From Brachionus manjavacas (taxonomy: Eukaryota; Rotifera; Eurotatoria; Ploima; Brachionidae): a DNA stretch of 64,000 bases. A program made the translations under genes and the position numbers. The notes under the pieces were generated by a model. The model was not told the origin of the DNA and made no database searches. It saw only the letters and a list, made by a program, of their open reading frames with translations. Below are positions 32,108-43,621 of the stretch, piece by piece. Location: the NCBI GenBank assembly GCA_019054805.1, contig JAHQIY010000009.1:3162001-3226000 (forward strand). Reading direction: 5' to 3'. Position 1 is the stretch's first letter, and each line of letters starts with the position of its first letter.

Positions 32108-35100
32108 ATGAAATTATCAATGGCTTCTAATCCGAAAAAGACCGAAATTACAGGTGTCGGCATTTTTAAATTTGGAGCAGCAACGCATTCGGCCAGCTAT
32201 AAACACCGTAAAAATAAAATTCAGCCAAAACATTCAGATCCAATTGATTTCACTTCTTTTATTCAAGAAAGAGTTGACTTTTCTGGTTTCAGTGACTTCC
32301 ACACAAATAATTTTAGCAACAAAATACCTAAGAAAAAAATTAAGTTAAATTATTTTTTTTGTCTGTGTATTTCAATAATAAGCATATTATTTATTGCTCT
32401 GATATTAACTATAATTATTATTACTAATAATAAACCGACTTTACAGTCAAACAATGTAACTGCTCCTTTAAGTTCGGCACGGACAAAACAGACAGCTTTT
32501 ATTAAATTAAGTACAAATTTAACTTCTTTGACTACCCTATCAATTCAAGAGACCAAGTTGGTGCTAAATTCAACATTTAGTATTCGCGAAGCAACATATT
32601 TTAAAAATGCAACTCTAAAATTAACTTCAGACTTCACAACCATTTTAAGTACAAATTTAGCTACTGGTACTGTCAAATTAACTTCAGACACCACAACTAG
32701 TCTTTCTAGTTCGACGAATTTTTCAACATCAGCTGTCAATAAAGTAGATTCAAAAAATACAAATATTATAAAGAATCAGAATTTAACTACTACTTTGATG
32801 TTTCAAAGCTGTCCAGATGGTTTCAATGGAGCTAACTGTTCTGATGGTATAAATGAGATTTTTTTAAATTTTCCTTAATTTTTTTTTATTCTTTTCAATT
32901 TGGTACCTATTGGTAAATTTTATAATTAAAAAAAATCTTAATATCTCGGTTTCTAATTTGTTTTTTTTTATATCACAAAATTTACCTTAAAATTTGATAA
33001 AATTCTTTTTGAAGTTAATAACATCTTTAAATAATATGACCAAATTATTGGCAAAATTTGCAAAAATACACTTTCTGACCAAATCATTGTCTAAGTAAAA
33101 ATTTTTTTGTTCACATAGTTTGCTAATTAAAATGTGGTCATTTGGTCACAAAATTGACCAGTTCCATTTTCTTTTTTCTATAAAAAAAATTTTTATTAGA
33201 AATTTTTATTTAGAATGTGGGCTAAATTATAATTTCAACCAAAGTTCGTCAGATATGCAATGGTCATCGCTGGTTTCCATAAACTTTAATTATTCATTTA
33301 ATTACCGATTGAGGGATTCCATTCACACAGTCAACTATTCAAAAAAATGCACCGGATCATTGATAGACAAAAATACGGTTCTAACAACAGCTAGCTGTTT
33401 GGTCGAAAAAGTATTTTTTCAGTTTAATGGAGAAGAATATGTCCATGTCGTTATACCAAATCGATTCTACGGCTCTTTCAAATCAATGTACAATATTTTT
33501 CTTATTGAAAATAATTCTAACAGAAGTCAAGTTTTTATGTCGAGTTATAGAAAGGTAAATTTGATTTAATTTTCAAAATTTCCTTGATTTAAGATTACAA
33601 ATCAGACTTTCGCAAAAGTCAGAAAAAGAGTATTTTTAAAGTTTTTTAAACAGCTAAATTAATTAAAAATAAATTTATTAAAATTTTTATTATTCATGAA
33701 AATTCAAAGTTTAAAATAACTGAGATGGTTAAATATTTAAGGAAACATTATTTTTTAAAATGATGTTTCCTGGTACCTAAGAATCGGTTAAAACTTTTTT
33801 TTTTCAATTTCATTACCACTCTATTTTTTAATATTTCTGAAAAAATTTTCATTACTTTAGGTATTTAATAAACTTTTCTTAAAAAACTAGTCATTTTAGA
33901 TTCTGAAGAAGGCCATTTTGGTCTAAACGCGTTGATTAATAAAATAATTTCGATTTTGTAATAAAAAAATTTTTAAAATTTTTTTGTTTACTGTTTGTAT
34001 TTTGAATATAATTTTTTTTTTATTTAAAACAACAAATATTTATTTTTTTACTGTATTATATATATTTTATCATGGCGCTCTCTATTTATCTTAATAAAGT
34101 TAAAAAAAACTTTAAAATGTCTAAGCCATCTTTAGTCCAAATAAATTTTGGTATCGAAGATAAAAAAATCATATCTAGTGGTTATTTATTTATTTATTTA
34201 ATTCAATTAACCTCCATCAGGAGAAGTAAAGTAAAATTAAATTATTTTTGTATAAAAAAAAAAAAAAATAGAAGAAAATGTATAGTTATTTATAGAAACC
34301 TTCCTGGACCAAAAGGAGTGAACTGAATTAATTTGGTTTTATTAATTCATTTAGAAGTATTTGAAAAGATTTGAATCTTAAGTTATTTAAACAAAGCTCA
34401 ATAGAGTCCGAGATTCCGTCACGTAAGTAAAAATGACGCTTAAGATCCGATTTAAGCTGACCAATACTATTTAGTATTGTATCGAGGTTTTTACTAGTGA
34501 ACTGCATCAAACGCTTGAGATCATTACCAAATGAGAGGGCAGAACAAATTTTGTTCATTGAAATGTTATTACATAAGTATTTAAATATTTGTGAAGATAA
34601 GTGGTTAAATCCAACTGAACTGATAAAAGACATCTTAGAAAAAAGATACAGTTGTTCAATCTTAAAGAGTCTAAGACCTTTTAGTATACCAGACATGTGA
34701 CAATTAGATTTTAGCTTAAACATTTGTCTAACAAGGTTGTTTTGATTTATGTTAAGAGTTTTGAGTGTTTTGTTGTCCAGTGTTAAGTTTCCAAGACCAT
34801 AAGTGAATTGTGAAAGGCAAAATTTTTTGCAAATAAAATTTTTTAAAGTAGGGAAAGCATGGCTCATCTTATTTAACAAAAAAGAGGCTAGTAACAGGAA
34901 TGATGATAAGATTCCAAACTGCTTGACCCCACAATTAATTTGGAAAACATCAGATAGATTAACATCAAGACAGACTACAGCTTTGGCTGAGTCATAGTAT
35001 TTTTTTAAAAGTACCCAAAGACAAATGTCCTTTTTTGGAAGGAGCTTAAAGAAAAGTCCATCTCTCCAAACCTTGTCAAAGGCCTTCTCAGCATCAAGAG

Positions 35101-36317
35101 AGGCAATCTTGACACCCGATCCTTTCGACACGTAATTGAGTGTGGTTTCTTTAACCACAAAAAAGGCGTGATTACATGAGGTTTTCTTTCTAAAACCGAA
35201 TTGATTGTTCCTTACTTTATAAATCTCTAGTTCTAGAGATAGGGAGTCTATTGAATCACTAAACAACATTTTAAAATGAGAATGAAGAAGGTCCAATTTT
35301 ATCGACACTTTTTTTTTCAACAGAACGCTTTTTTTTTGATCTTCTAATATATGACCAAAATTTATTTTTGTTTTTAGGCCGAACGTGTTTTGAATTTTAT
35401 CTTGTTCCCTTACCTGATTTAAATAAATGTTTTGCCTTTGAATTTGTCTAAATTCCCTATTAAAAGACTTTTTTCTTTCAAGTAGTTCAGGTGTAGAGTT
35501 TGTTTTTATTAGGTCGCAAATTTCAACCAGGTTATGACAATTAAATATAATTTTATTAAATCAATTTGTACTAGTATTAAATAACAATCAATCATTTACT
35601 GTCATGGGCAAAAAGCAAATTGCATCCAAATTTCCGCTTTCAAAGAATAAAAGCGCTAAAAAATTAAAGATAGATTTCAGGGACAGACTTATTTAATATT
35701 AGATTATTAAGTCTTAAAATTCTATTCAATTTGTAAAGAATATTTAAATTAAAAATTCTGGATCTATAAATAATTATTATTTGAATTTTAGCATCCGGAT
35801 TATGAAGAAAATAGTAAACTCAATGATATAGCAATAATTAAATTAAGTACCAAAGTGGATCAAAATAAAAATCATTCTCTATTATGCTTGCCAAAGAGGT
35901 CGGAACAGATATATCCGAAAATTGATATAACTGAAGCTTATGTGATAGGCTTTGAGTCAAACAGCACAAACACTTTACAAGATAGTGTTAGGGTAACTAG
36001 ATACAACAGTTTTGAATGTTTGAATGTGACTCATATTATTGATTGGGACCGACAGATTTGCACGATTGATAACGCTGGAGAAAAAGACTTATGTGACTTT
36101 GAATTTGGATCACCTTTATTAATTAAGGAAAATTCTAATGGAAAAGACAAGTTTTTTCTAGTTGGAATGATTTCGAAGAAGAGTTCATGTGAAAAGACTT
36201 CACCAGTCGGGTAAAAATTCAAAAATCAAAATAACTAGTTTAAATGTCAATTTAATTTTTTTTAGAACATTTTCAAGAGTCAGTTATTTTACAGATTGGA
36301 TTTATGGATTTCTTTGA
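32108..36317 (+). CDS. Type II membrane serine-protease homologue, predicted inactive (four exons)
   Basis: Exons 32108-32846, 33214-33554, 35792-36210 and 36266-36317 give a continuous 516-residue frame. The N-terminus is cytosolic (about 80 residues). A membrane anchor follows (CLCISIISILFIALILTIII), then a Ser/Thr- and Asn-rich stalk with many N-glycosylation sites and a half EGF-like motif (CPDGFNGANCSDECG). The C-terminal trypsin-like (S1) domain starts near WSSLVSINF and ends FTDWIYGFL. The catalytic His is lost (TTASC where TAAHC is expected). Asp is kept (NDIAIIKL). The Ser site reads CDFEFGSPLL instead of GDSGGPL. There is no IVGG-type activation site. So it is a pseudoprotease, perhaps a binding or regulatory receptor. 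The 2.2-kb intron 2 holds a LINE; the other introns are 367 and 55 bp. Confidence 0.82.
33555..34185 (+). other. Intron 2 (5' part) of the serine-protease homologue
   Basis: Noncoding A/T-rich sequence. A segment at about 33898-33945 (GAAGAAGGCCATTTTGGTCT then AAACGCGTTGATTAATAA) resembles the end sequence of Penelope-like or other retroelements, where a GGCC...AAACGCGT pattern is common. Too short to classify. Confidence 0.35.
34190..35560 (-). mobile_element. LINE copy inside the protease-homologue intron
   Basis: Minus-strand reverse transcriptase frame of 330 codons (35320-34328). It has NQFGFRKKTSCNHAFFVVKE, VKIASLDAEKAFDKVWRDGL (first RT Asp) and INCGVKQFGILS (a decayed GVxQGGxLS). The frame then jumps to C-terminal sequence, so the FADD/YVDD catalytic box is missing through an in-frame internal deletion. 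More N-terminal sequence (SFNREFRQIQRQNIYLNQ) extends to about 35560. The 3' end is a CTCC-TGAT-GGAG hairpin plus (AAAT)n tail at about 34185-34235. A related C-terminus occurs at 53065-53640. It lies antisense to the host gene and was presumably tolerated as intronic DNA. Confidence 0.75.
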
Positions 36318-37240
36318 TTACTAAAGGAATGAAAAAAGTCTCTCAGTGAAAATTGTTGAGATATTGTTTATCAATAAAAATTCTAAAATTCTAAATTTTA
36401 TAGACGTTTCTTTTTTGATCTAAAATTTTTAAAATTAAATAAAAAGTATTTATATTAAATATTAGGGTGTAAAAATAAATATTTTTGGAGTATTTATTTT
36501 TTGTAAAAATTATTGCAAAAGAAATAAAGACTTGGTTAAAGAAAAATTATTGTTGAGTATTATAAAAATGATTATTGAGTAGTATAAAATTTATAATTGG
36601 GTATAAAAAAATGCGAACACTTGAAAATAAAAATTTAAAATCCTCCGTTTTTTAATTTTAACTTACTCCTAATCCAAAAGGATGGGAAACTCTTTCTTTA
36701 TAGTTTCTACAAATAGTATAAGGAATTCTTTCCAAACTAGCTTGTAAGTTGCATCTGCGTCAGACTTGTTTTTAAGTCAAAGTTTTAAGTCTAAGTCACA
36801 AAAATTTTTTCTATAAATAAAAAAAATTTTCATTCAACTTAATTGATTTTGATTGTTAATTGATTGTCTTTCCTTTAAAAATAAAAACACCGAAAACTAA
36901 TCTTATTTTTTTATTCAACACCATTGTTTAAAAAAAAATTAAAAATACCGAAAACTGATATTACTTTAATTGTTTTATTCAGTGTAACTTTTTAAAAAAT
37001 GAGAAAATACCGATAAATGATCTTATTTTTAACTTCGCTAAGTTGAATTAAAACGGCTAGAATTAGCTTTTTCCTTGATTAATCAATTAAAATTAACGGT
37101 TCATGGCTGGGTCTATAAAAACTAAGTTCTTAATTATATTACTCCATTGTGAAAATTTGAATCTTGTCGTTTGGCTTAGCTAATTTGAAAAATCAAATTT
37201 TTTTAATAGCGTCATCACGTGATACACAAAACTGTTAAAA
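36318..37240. other. Spacer with a degenerate triplicated ~62-bp unit
   Basis: AT-rich. Positions about 36885-37045 hold three diverged copies of a unit starting AAAAATACCGAAAACTGATA (the other two read ACACCGAAAACTAAT and TACCGATAAATGAT), spaced about 62-68 bp. Otherwise nothing recognised. The end probably merges into the 5' untranslated region of the LINE. Confidence 0.45.
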
Positions 37241-37394
37241 TTTGTGTGTTAGCAATGTCGCTAACCAATCCTAACCTAAATAGACGCTGGATTTTTAAAA
37301 ATTCGGTCAAACTAGACCTTAAAAAGTTAGATAAACCAGTCACCCACAAAAATAAAATTTGACTCTCTTGATGTCGCCCTTAATCTAGTCGAGA

Positions 37395-38462
37395 ATGACG
37401 CAATCACGTCTATTTACAACTTTTCGTCGAATAAGATATGGATCATCGAATTCAAAGACTTATCTCGAAAAAATTTTTGGTCGAGAAATTGACATCAATA
37501 GCACAATTTTTAAGCTTGAAGATGCGAATAAAATCCCGGATCTTAGAAGATATTGTACCTTTAGATTTCATTTCTTGCCTACAGATTTCGAAAACAATCT
37601 TCTGAAAAACTTTTTAAACGCGATTCGTATTGATGGACTGAAAATAGAAGAAATTTCAGAGGAAAAGTACAAAGACAGACCTGAGGGAAAAAATAGTGTA
37701 AGAAGAATTAGAATTTCGTATCCAAAGGAAGTAGACAACATTTTTAGAAGCTTGTCTGGCCCAACAATCATGTATGGTCTAAAATGTGTTGTTACAATCG
37801 TTGGACAAAAACAAAAATGCTACTTTTGTGATGAAGAAGGACATAATATAGCGAAATGCCCAGTCAAAGATTCAACATGTGAAAGGTGTAAGCAAAAAGG
37901 CCACATGACTTAAAAATGCTCGATTGCCGAAAAACTTAAATCTCTTGAGAGAAAAAAAGTTGACTATAGTGAACTTTTTGTGGAACAAGAAGAAATCGAA
38001 TCAATCCATGAACAAGAACAAATCGATTCTGAAGAAATAAGTAAGCCAGACACACCAGTATATCAGCTAGATTCCAACAATAGCAATGATTCAATTCTAA
38101 TCCATCTTACAGGATCTCAAATCCTTAAAACGCCTGTTTTAGAAGATCATCTTCGTGATGTGCAAAAATCTTACACTCAAGACATTCTAACACCGGTTCA
38201 AGCAAATAAAACTGACAAAACAAAACATTTTATTCAAACGAAAATCTAAACCAAGAGACCATCTGAATCCGAACCCAACAAAGATGATTCAAATGAAGAG
38301 AAATCGGACACAGAAAATGATGACGATAATCCTTTCGAGTCAGAAACAATGAGTTCAACGAGAAGCTTTCTACAAGGAACTGAACAATCTAAAAAGTTTA
38401 GAACGAACACAGTAATTGAACAACCAACTGGTCCAAACAATATGGAAGAAAATTTAGAATGA
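37395..38462 (+). CDS. LINE ORF1 (nucleic-acid-binding, CCHC zinc knuckles), two in-frame stops
   Basis: The frame from ATG 37395 to TGA 38460-38462 (355 codons) is interrupted by stops at about 37911 and 38247. The N-terminal about 135 residues have the look of an RNA-binding fold. Two zinc knuckles follow: CYFCDEEGHNIAKC and CERCKQKGHMT (its last Cys lies after the first stop). The C-terminal third is acidic. Homologous to the minus-strand frame at 63588-64000, where the knuckles are intact. The TGA overlaps the ORF2 start as ATGA. Confidence 0.8.
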
Positions 38463-40554
38463 TCTTTTCAAAAAAAAATTCTCTTATGAAAAAAAGGTTA
38501 GTAGTAACACACTGGAATCGAATTCATCTTCCCAGTAAGACTAAACTTTTGGAAAATTTTTTGGTCCAGAACTGTCCCGACATTGTTTTGCTCAATGAAA
38601 TAAAAATTGATTTGAGTGAATCAAATATTTATTTTGACTTTAAAAACTATCACTAAATAACTAAACGCAATAGATATGGAGGAGAAGTAGCTATTTTGAT
38701 TAATGAAGGAATTGATTTTTTACAAGACTTTTCTTTTGAGCACTTTAATTGTGAACTGCTTTGTATTAAACTTAATCTAGGAAAGAGTAATGAAATATCT
38801 GTGTTTAGTCTATACAATCCACCCAACAAATTACTTAATTTTGAGCTATTTAAAACAATAAAAAAGGAACTGTAGAAACTACATTCTGTGTGGGGACCTT
38901 AACGCCAGGACGAAGCAAATAGGCTGTTTAGGAGAAAATGAAAAAGACTCATTGTTAGAAAAAATAATCAATGAATTAGATTTTTCAGTGGTTAACGACA
39001 AATGTCCTACATATAATATTTTAAATAGGAATTACTTTGAAATTCTTGACCTTTTTTTAGTTTTTTCTTCATTAATAGACAAAGTTACTGATTTTTGTGT
39101 TCTCAATAGTAAGGATATGACTAGTGACCATTTTCCAATTGAAGCATCTATTTCAATTGACTACTAAATTAAAAGCAAATCTACAATTAAGAAATTCAAC
39201 TACAAGAAAGCAAACTGGCAACTTTTTAGAGACATCTTAAATGAAGTTAGAGATTACCTTAGTGAAAACACACTTTCAATAGATGAACTGAATAACAAAA
39301 TTACAAAAAAAATCATTTCTGCTTCACATAAATGCATACCTTATCAATCAGAGAAAATAAACAAAACTAGTCTACCCCAGATATAGTTATGCTGATCAAA
39401 GAACATAGAAAAACTAGAAGAAACTTTCATAGAACTCGTTGTCCATTACTTAAGAAAAGATTTAATCACTTAACCTCAGAGTTAAAAATCTCAGAAAGTA
39501 AATTCTGGAATCAAAATTTTTTTGATTTCATTCAGAAAATGGGGAAAAATCCTCTTTCAAGCAGGCCTTTTTGGAAAAAATAAACAAATTTAGAACACAT
39601 AAAGGATCAAAATTAATTCCAAATTTGATCTCAAATAACAAGGAATTATAAAACTAATAAGGAAAAAGGAAAATGCTTCGGAGATATATTATCTTCAACA
39701 TTTAGTCCTCACTCTGATCTAATAGATACTGAAAAAGATAATGAAATAATTAGCTTTAATTTTGAATACCTCAGGAATTACAATCAGTGTAATTTCAATG
39801 ATCCTTTTTGCCCAAACGGACTTATACTGGCTTTTAAAAGACTGAAGACTGAAGCGGCCTCAGTACCTGACCAAATATATAATCTAATGCTTAAAAATTT
39901 ACCAAGAAATTCCTTAATAGAAATCTCAAAACTTTTTAACTTATCTCTGCGACATGGTATTATTCCAAAATCATGGAAAATTGCGAACATAACTATACTT
40001 CAAAAAAATGCATCTTCTCCACAAGATCCTTCAAACTTTAGACCAATCAGTATAACAAGTTGCCTTGGAAAGTTACTTGAGCGTATAATTTACACAAGAC
40101 TCTAAAATTTTTTAGAAAAAAATTTATTACTTATCCAGGAACAATCAGGATTTAGGAAACATCGGAGAACTTCCGATAATCTTTGCTTTTTGATTCAAAA
40201 AATTGTAGAATCATTTAATAGAAAGAAAAGAATTTGTTCCCTTTTCATTGATATTTCTAAAGCTTTTGATAGGGTTTGGCAGGAAGGTTTAATTTATAAA
40301 TTAATAAAAATAAATCCACCACAATACTTAATTAACTGGATTAGATCCTTCTTAGACTCAAGGACATTTAGGGTGAATGTGAATGACAACTTAAGCGACG
40401 AATATCAAATAACTGCAGGTGTTCCTCAAGGCTCAGTTATTAGTCCTCTTTTATTTAGCATTTATATTAATGATATCCCTAAAAGAAACAAAACAAATAA
40501 TGAATACTCTCTTCTTTTTGCAGATGATCTAGTTACTTTTTTTATTTACAACAA
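38459..40554 (+). CDS. LINE ORF2 (endonuclease and reverse transcriptase), broken and truncated
   Basis: Starts at ATG 38459, overlapping the ORF1 stop by four bases. The APE-like endonuclease shows NEIKID, YGGEVAILI, LNARTKQIGC and TSDHFPIEASI (the catalytic SDH is kept here). Reverse transcriptase follows from about 39880: NFRPISITSCLGKLLERI, EQSGFRKHRRTSDNL, DISKAFDRVWQEGL, GVPQGSVISPLLFSIYINDI and LLFADDLVTFF. There are several stops and frame changes, for example near 38653, 38870, 39165 and 39382. The frame is cut at 40554 and the thumb and tail are at 43870-44565 on the other strand. Confidence 0.82.
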
Positions 40555-40579
40555 CTTGTTGTAAATAAAAAAAGTAACT
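40531..40579. repeat. Perfect 24-bp-arm palindrome at the LINE breakpoint
   Basis: Arms 40531-40554 and 40556-40579 are exact reverse complements around one C. The left arm is LINE coding sequence (LVTFFIYN); the right arm is an inverted copy of it. Such snap-back duplication is expected at a repaired break. Confidence 0.9.
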
Positions 40580-40664
40580 GTAAAGGGTATAAGTTAAAAA
40601 GTTTTGAGATTTCAAAGTTTTGAAATATAAAAGTTCTGATTTGAATTATTTTGATAAAAAACGG

Positions 40665-40790
40665 AACAATTCAGTGCACATTAAATAATGTAGTACTTTT
40701 AGGAAGTAATATAGTGCAGTTTGGTATTAAAAAAAGTGCAACTTCTGATTAATTTATAGTGCAACATTAAATACAAGCCATAAATAAATA
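40665..40790 (+). repeat. GTGCA-motif repeat, copy 1 (copy 2 at 45130-45250)
   Basis: Contains four GTGCA motifs and the segment GTGCAACTTCTGATTAATTT, TATAGTGCA. It is shared in direct orientation with 45130-45250, and the two flank the apparent inversion breakpoint at 44.6 kb. Probably terminal sequence of a DNA transposon or MITE. Confidence 0.55.
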
Positions 40791-40904
40791 ATAATTCTGG
40801 TCTTTTATATTTTAAATTATTTCTACTAAGAATTTTCATATTCTACACATATTCTACATTTGATTTATTAATAAATAAAATAAAATGTTTTTTCTTGAAT
40901 TAAA

Positions 40905-41790
40905 TTGAGTCAAAAAAAAACCAAAGGGTAACTAACGACCAAAAAATTGAGATTGACTCCTCTCAACCTATATCACCTGAAAATAGAGCTAAAATAAAGT
41001 CAAGTAGTGTAATTGTTGAAACTGAAAAGCATACGGAATTTTTTATTGATAATTTTTTGGACTTGGTTATTACAGAAGAGCAAAACCCTATAACCCTAAC
41101 CTCTAGGTAAAATAAACCATGGCCATCTGACTTTAGGCTGGCATAATTGTTTCAGCACACGCAAAAAACGCTTCAGCACACCCTTAAAATCTAACAAGCA
41201 CACTCAACAAATAGCACCTTTTAATCACTGTTCTGCACACTCAATAAAAAATTTTCAAACTGCTAAAAATCAGTTATTCAAAGTCGAAATAATACACTTT
41301 TCTTGCAAAGTAAAATTTTTGATCTAATTTAATTTTTCAAATTTGATCAGAACGTTTTTAAATGCGTAATTAAAGCTCATCGTAGATTTTTATAATTTTT
41401 TAACATTTCAAAGCTTTATTTTTAAATTTTCGAAAAAGGATTGTAATTTAATTGTGCATTGAAAAAGTCTCGATAAAGTTAGAAAAATGAAATTTGATCA
41501 AAAATTTTACTTGGTCCACTTTTCTAATGTAGAAAAACAGAAAAAGATTTTACGCGTTAAGCATCTGGCATTTATCAGTTCGACAGTCGTGATGAATACC
41601 ATGGAACCTGTCAAATCAGGAATCGTACTGGAATATGTAGCTCCATATGTTATTTGAAGTATAAGATATGTAGCCATCTACACGCATTGACCTTACTTAA
41701 AAGTGAGTTAACTGAAACTTTTGCTAATATGCCTAAAAAAAGGTCGACCAAAAAATTCTTCAAAAGCCTAAGTATATTAATTGTATTAAA
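40905..41790 (+). mobile_element. MULE-like transposase fragments (possible SWIM-type zinc finger)
   Basis: An open segment at about 40905-41105 (ISPENRAKIKSSSVIVETEK, HTEFFIDNFLDLVITEEQNP) has coding character but no clear match. A second piece at about 41570-41780 reads ICSSICYLKYKICSHLHALT then NMPKKR. This is a C-x3-C...C-x-H arrangement followed by a basic linker, as in the SWIM finger at the end of MULE-type transposases. The two pieces are in different frames with noncoding sequence between. Weakly supported. Confidence 0.3.
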
Positions 41791-42776
41791 CTAAAATTAA
41801 TTATAAGCTAAATTTTGATTTCTCTATCAATTTTATTAAATAATTCAAGTCTCAACAACATATAAAAAGTACGTAAAAAAGTCTTCAATGAATTTTTCTG
41901 CATTTACTAAAAATTACTAAGAAAGGTGTGTAAAACAGTGTTAAGAGTGTTTTTAAGTAAAGTATTTTGTTAGATTTTGAGGATGTACTGGAACGATTTT
42001 TGCTTGTGCTGATTAGGAAGACCCTTTTTCTGTAATCTACTAAATGATAAAATTCTCAATATTAATTGCTAAAAGCATTATAAAATTTAATCTTAAAAAA
42101 ATGAGAAAAATAAAAAATAAATTTAATAAAATTAAAAAAAGTATAATTAAATAAAAGTCATTTCAGATAGTAAAGGGTTGGACAATTCAAGAAACAAAAA
42201 ACTAAATATTCCCTTTGATATTGATACTAAAAAAGTGGTATATCTTTTATTATATCTTTCAAAAACCGTTTAAAGTGACACACGAATTTTTTAAATAGTA
42301 AGTTTTATAATTAATCAAAACTTAGATTCATTAAAACCAGTTCCAATTACTCATAGTTTGCATAAAGTCTCAAGTCACCAGTCATGTCAATGTACGAACT
42401 TTTTAGTTTTTTTTATCAAAATTCCAAGTCCGGAATTAAAAAATTTTGAATACTGAAGAAAAATTGTGGAACTGTTATACTAGAATTGCTAGAAAATTTT
42501 AAAATAATGCAAATCTATATGAATTAGACAACCCGAGAGAATAATTTTTGTTTATAAAGTCTAATCAAGAAAATTTAAAAAAAGTGGACTTTTATAAAAA
42601 AAATTTAAGTCCGGACTTGGACTTTATTTTGAGGATTTTAAACAACTCTACTTCAAACATTTGACAACGCCGATGATGCATAAAACATTATAGGAAAGAA
42701 AGGGTCAAAATGCACTAAATATGATTCAGCTATTAAGATGCTAAATTTTCTATTTTTCTCTAATCAATAAGATTAT
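41791..42776. other. AT-rich spacer
   Basis: No gene. An 11-bp inverted pair (CCAAGTCCGGA at about 42425 and TCCGGACTTGG at about 42609) with A/T-rich extensions may mark a small non-autonomous element. Confidence 0.35.
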
Positions 42777-43615
42777 TAACTCTTATCCGTCCAAAATAGA
42801 AAAAATTACGTTATCGGCCAAAATGGGTCATTTTTGACCCAATAAAAAAAGAAATATTTTTTTTTTGAAAGTTTATTAGAAAATAAAAGCTTTAATCATA
42901 TAAAAATACACGGAATTAGCAGAAAAAAAATAAAAATACTAAAAAAGTTAATTAACAAAACAAAAGAAAAAAAATTAATTAAGAAAATATTTTTTACAAA
43001 GGGTTTAAAAGTAACTAGATGAAAGTTTACTTAATTTTTTGAAAATATTTTTTACAAATTACAGTGTTTATTTTTTCAAAGTGTTCTTTACAGACATAAC
43101 TCTTACATTGAGAACAAACGTTTGAATTCCTATTATCACGCTTTGATTTATCAGTTGCTTCTTGGCACATTCCACATCGTCCTCTAGTACTTTTTTTTGA
43201 AGCTGGTGTGGGGCTTTCATCTAAACATCTTTTGGAATAAATTTTTGTTCCAGCCCTTCTAAAAATAGGACAATTGTTTTGAACATTAGAAGGGTCTGGA
43301 AAAATTGAGGTCTTGAATTCCAGCAATAACACTTTTCTTTTCCATAATAATTTTTGTTAGTTATGCTGCTGGATTCGGAAGCTATGGTAAATGTCGATGA
43401 GCGAGGAATTCTGGGTGTGCTAGATGGAGATTCTAATAAAGGTGCATCATCGTCTTCTTCGTCTGATGTTTCTGACTCACTTTCATACTCGTCGACAAAT
43501 TCTTGCAGACTAGGTTGAACATAATCAAACTCGTCATCGCTTACTTGATCCTCAGCATCTACCTGTTCAGATGAATATGTATTCATATAATAAAAACTCA
43601 TTTTTTTAATACTTC
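42777..43615 (-). mobile_element. piggyBac-type remnant, internally deleted
   Basis: The left boundary looks like a piggyBac end: TTAA then CTCTTATCCGTCCAAAATAG, with a GGGTCATTTTTGACCC hairpin inside. Minus-strand coding has an acidic N-terminal region (MSFYYMNTYSSEQ, then DEFDYVQPSLQEFVDEYES) from 43601. It also has a C-terminal Cys-rich zinc-binding tail (GRCGMCQEATDKSKRDNRNS, VCSQCKSYVCKEHF), as in piggyBac transposases. The catalytic core between them is missing and the frame shifts near 43320. The other end is not seen here, because a LINE 3' end abuts the ORF start at about 43620. Confidence 0.6.
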
Positions 43616-43621
43616 TAATAT

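Larger units (their letters stand above)
37250..40554 (+). mobile_element. LINE, dominant family: 5' part of a copy split by inversion
   Basis: Two-ORF non-LTR retrotransposon (Jockey/CR1-like layout: CCHC ORF1, then APE endonuclease and reverse transcriptase). The sequence is continuous with the 57-kb copy from ORF1 to the RT box FADDLVTFFIYNN, then stops abruptly at 40554 in a perfect palindrome. The missing 3' part begins, with no overlap or gap, at 44565 on the minus strand. The 5' end is placed only roughly (5' untranslated sequence before 37395). Confidence 0.85.

Noticed and set aside
34497-34997. Plus-strand ORFs of 64-67 codons in the protease-homologue intron
   Set aside because: Antisense to the LINE reverse transcriptase frame.
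41083-41105. Telomere-like CCCTATAACCCTAACC
   Set aside because: Only about two imperfect units; no array, so chance.
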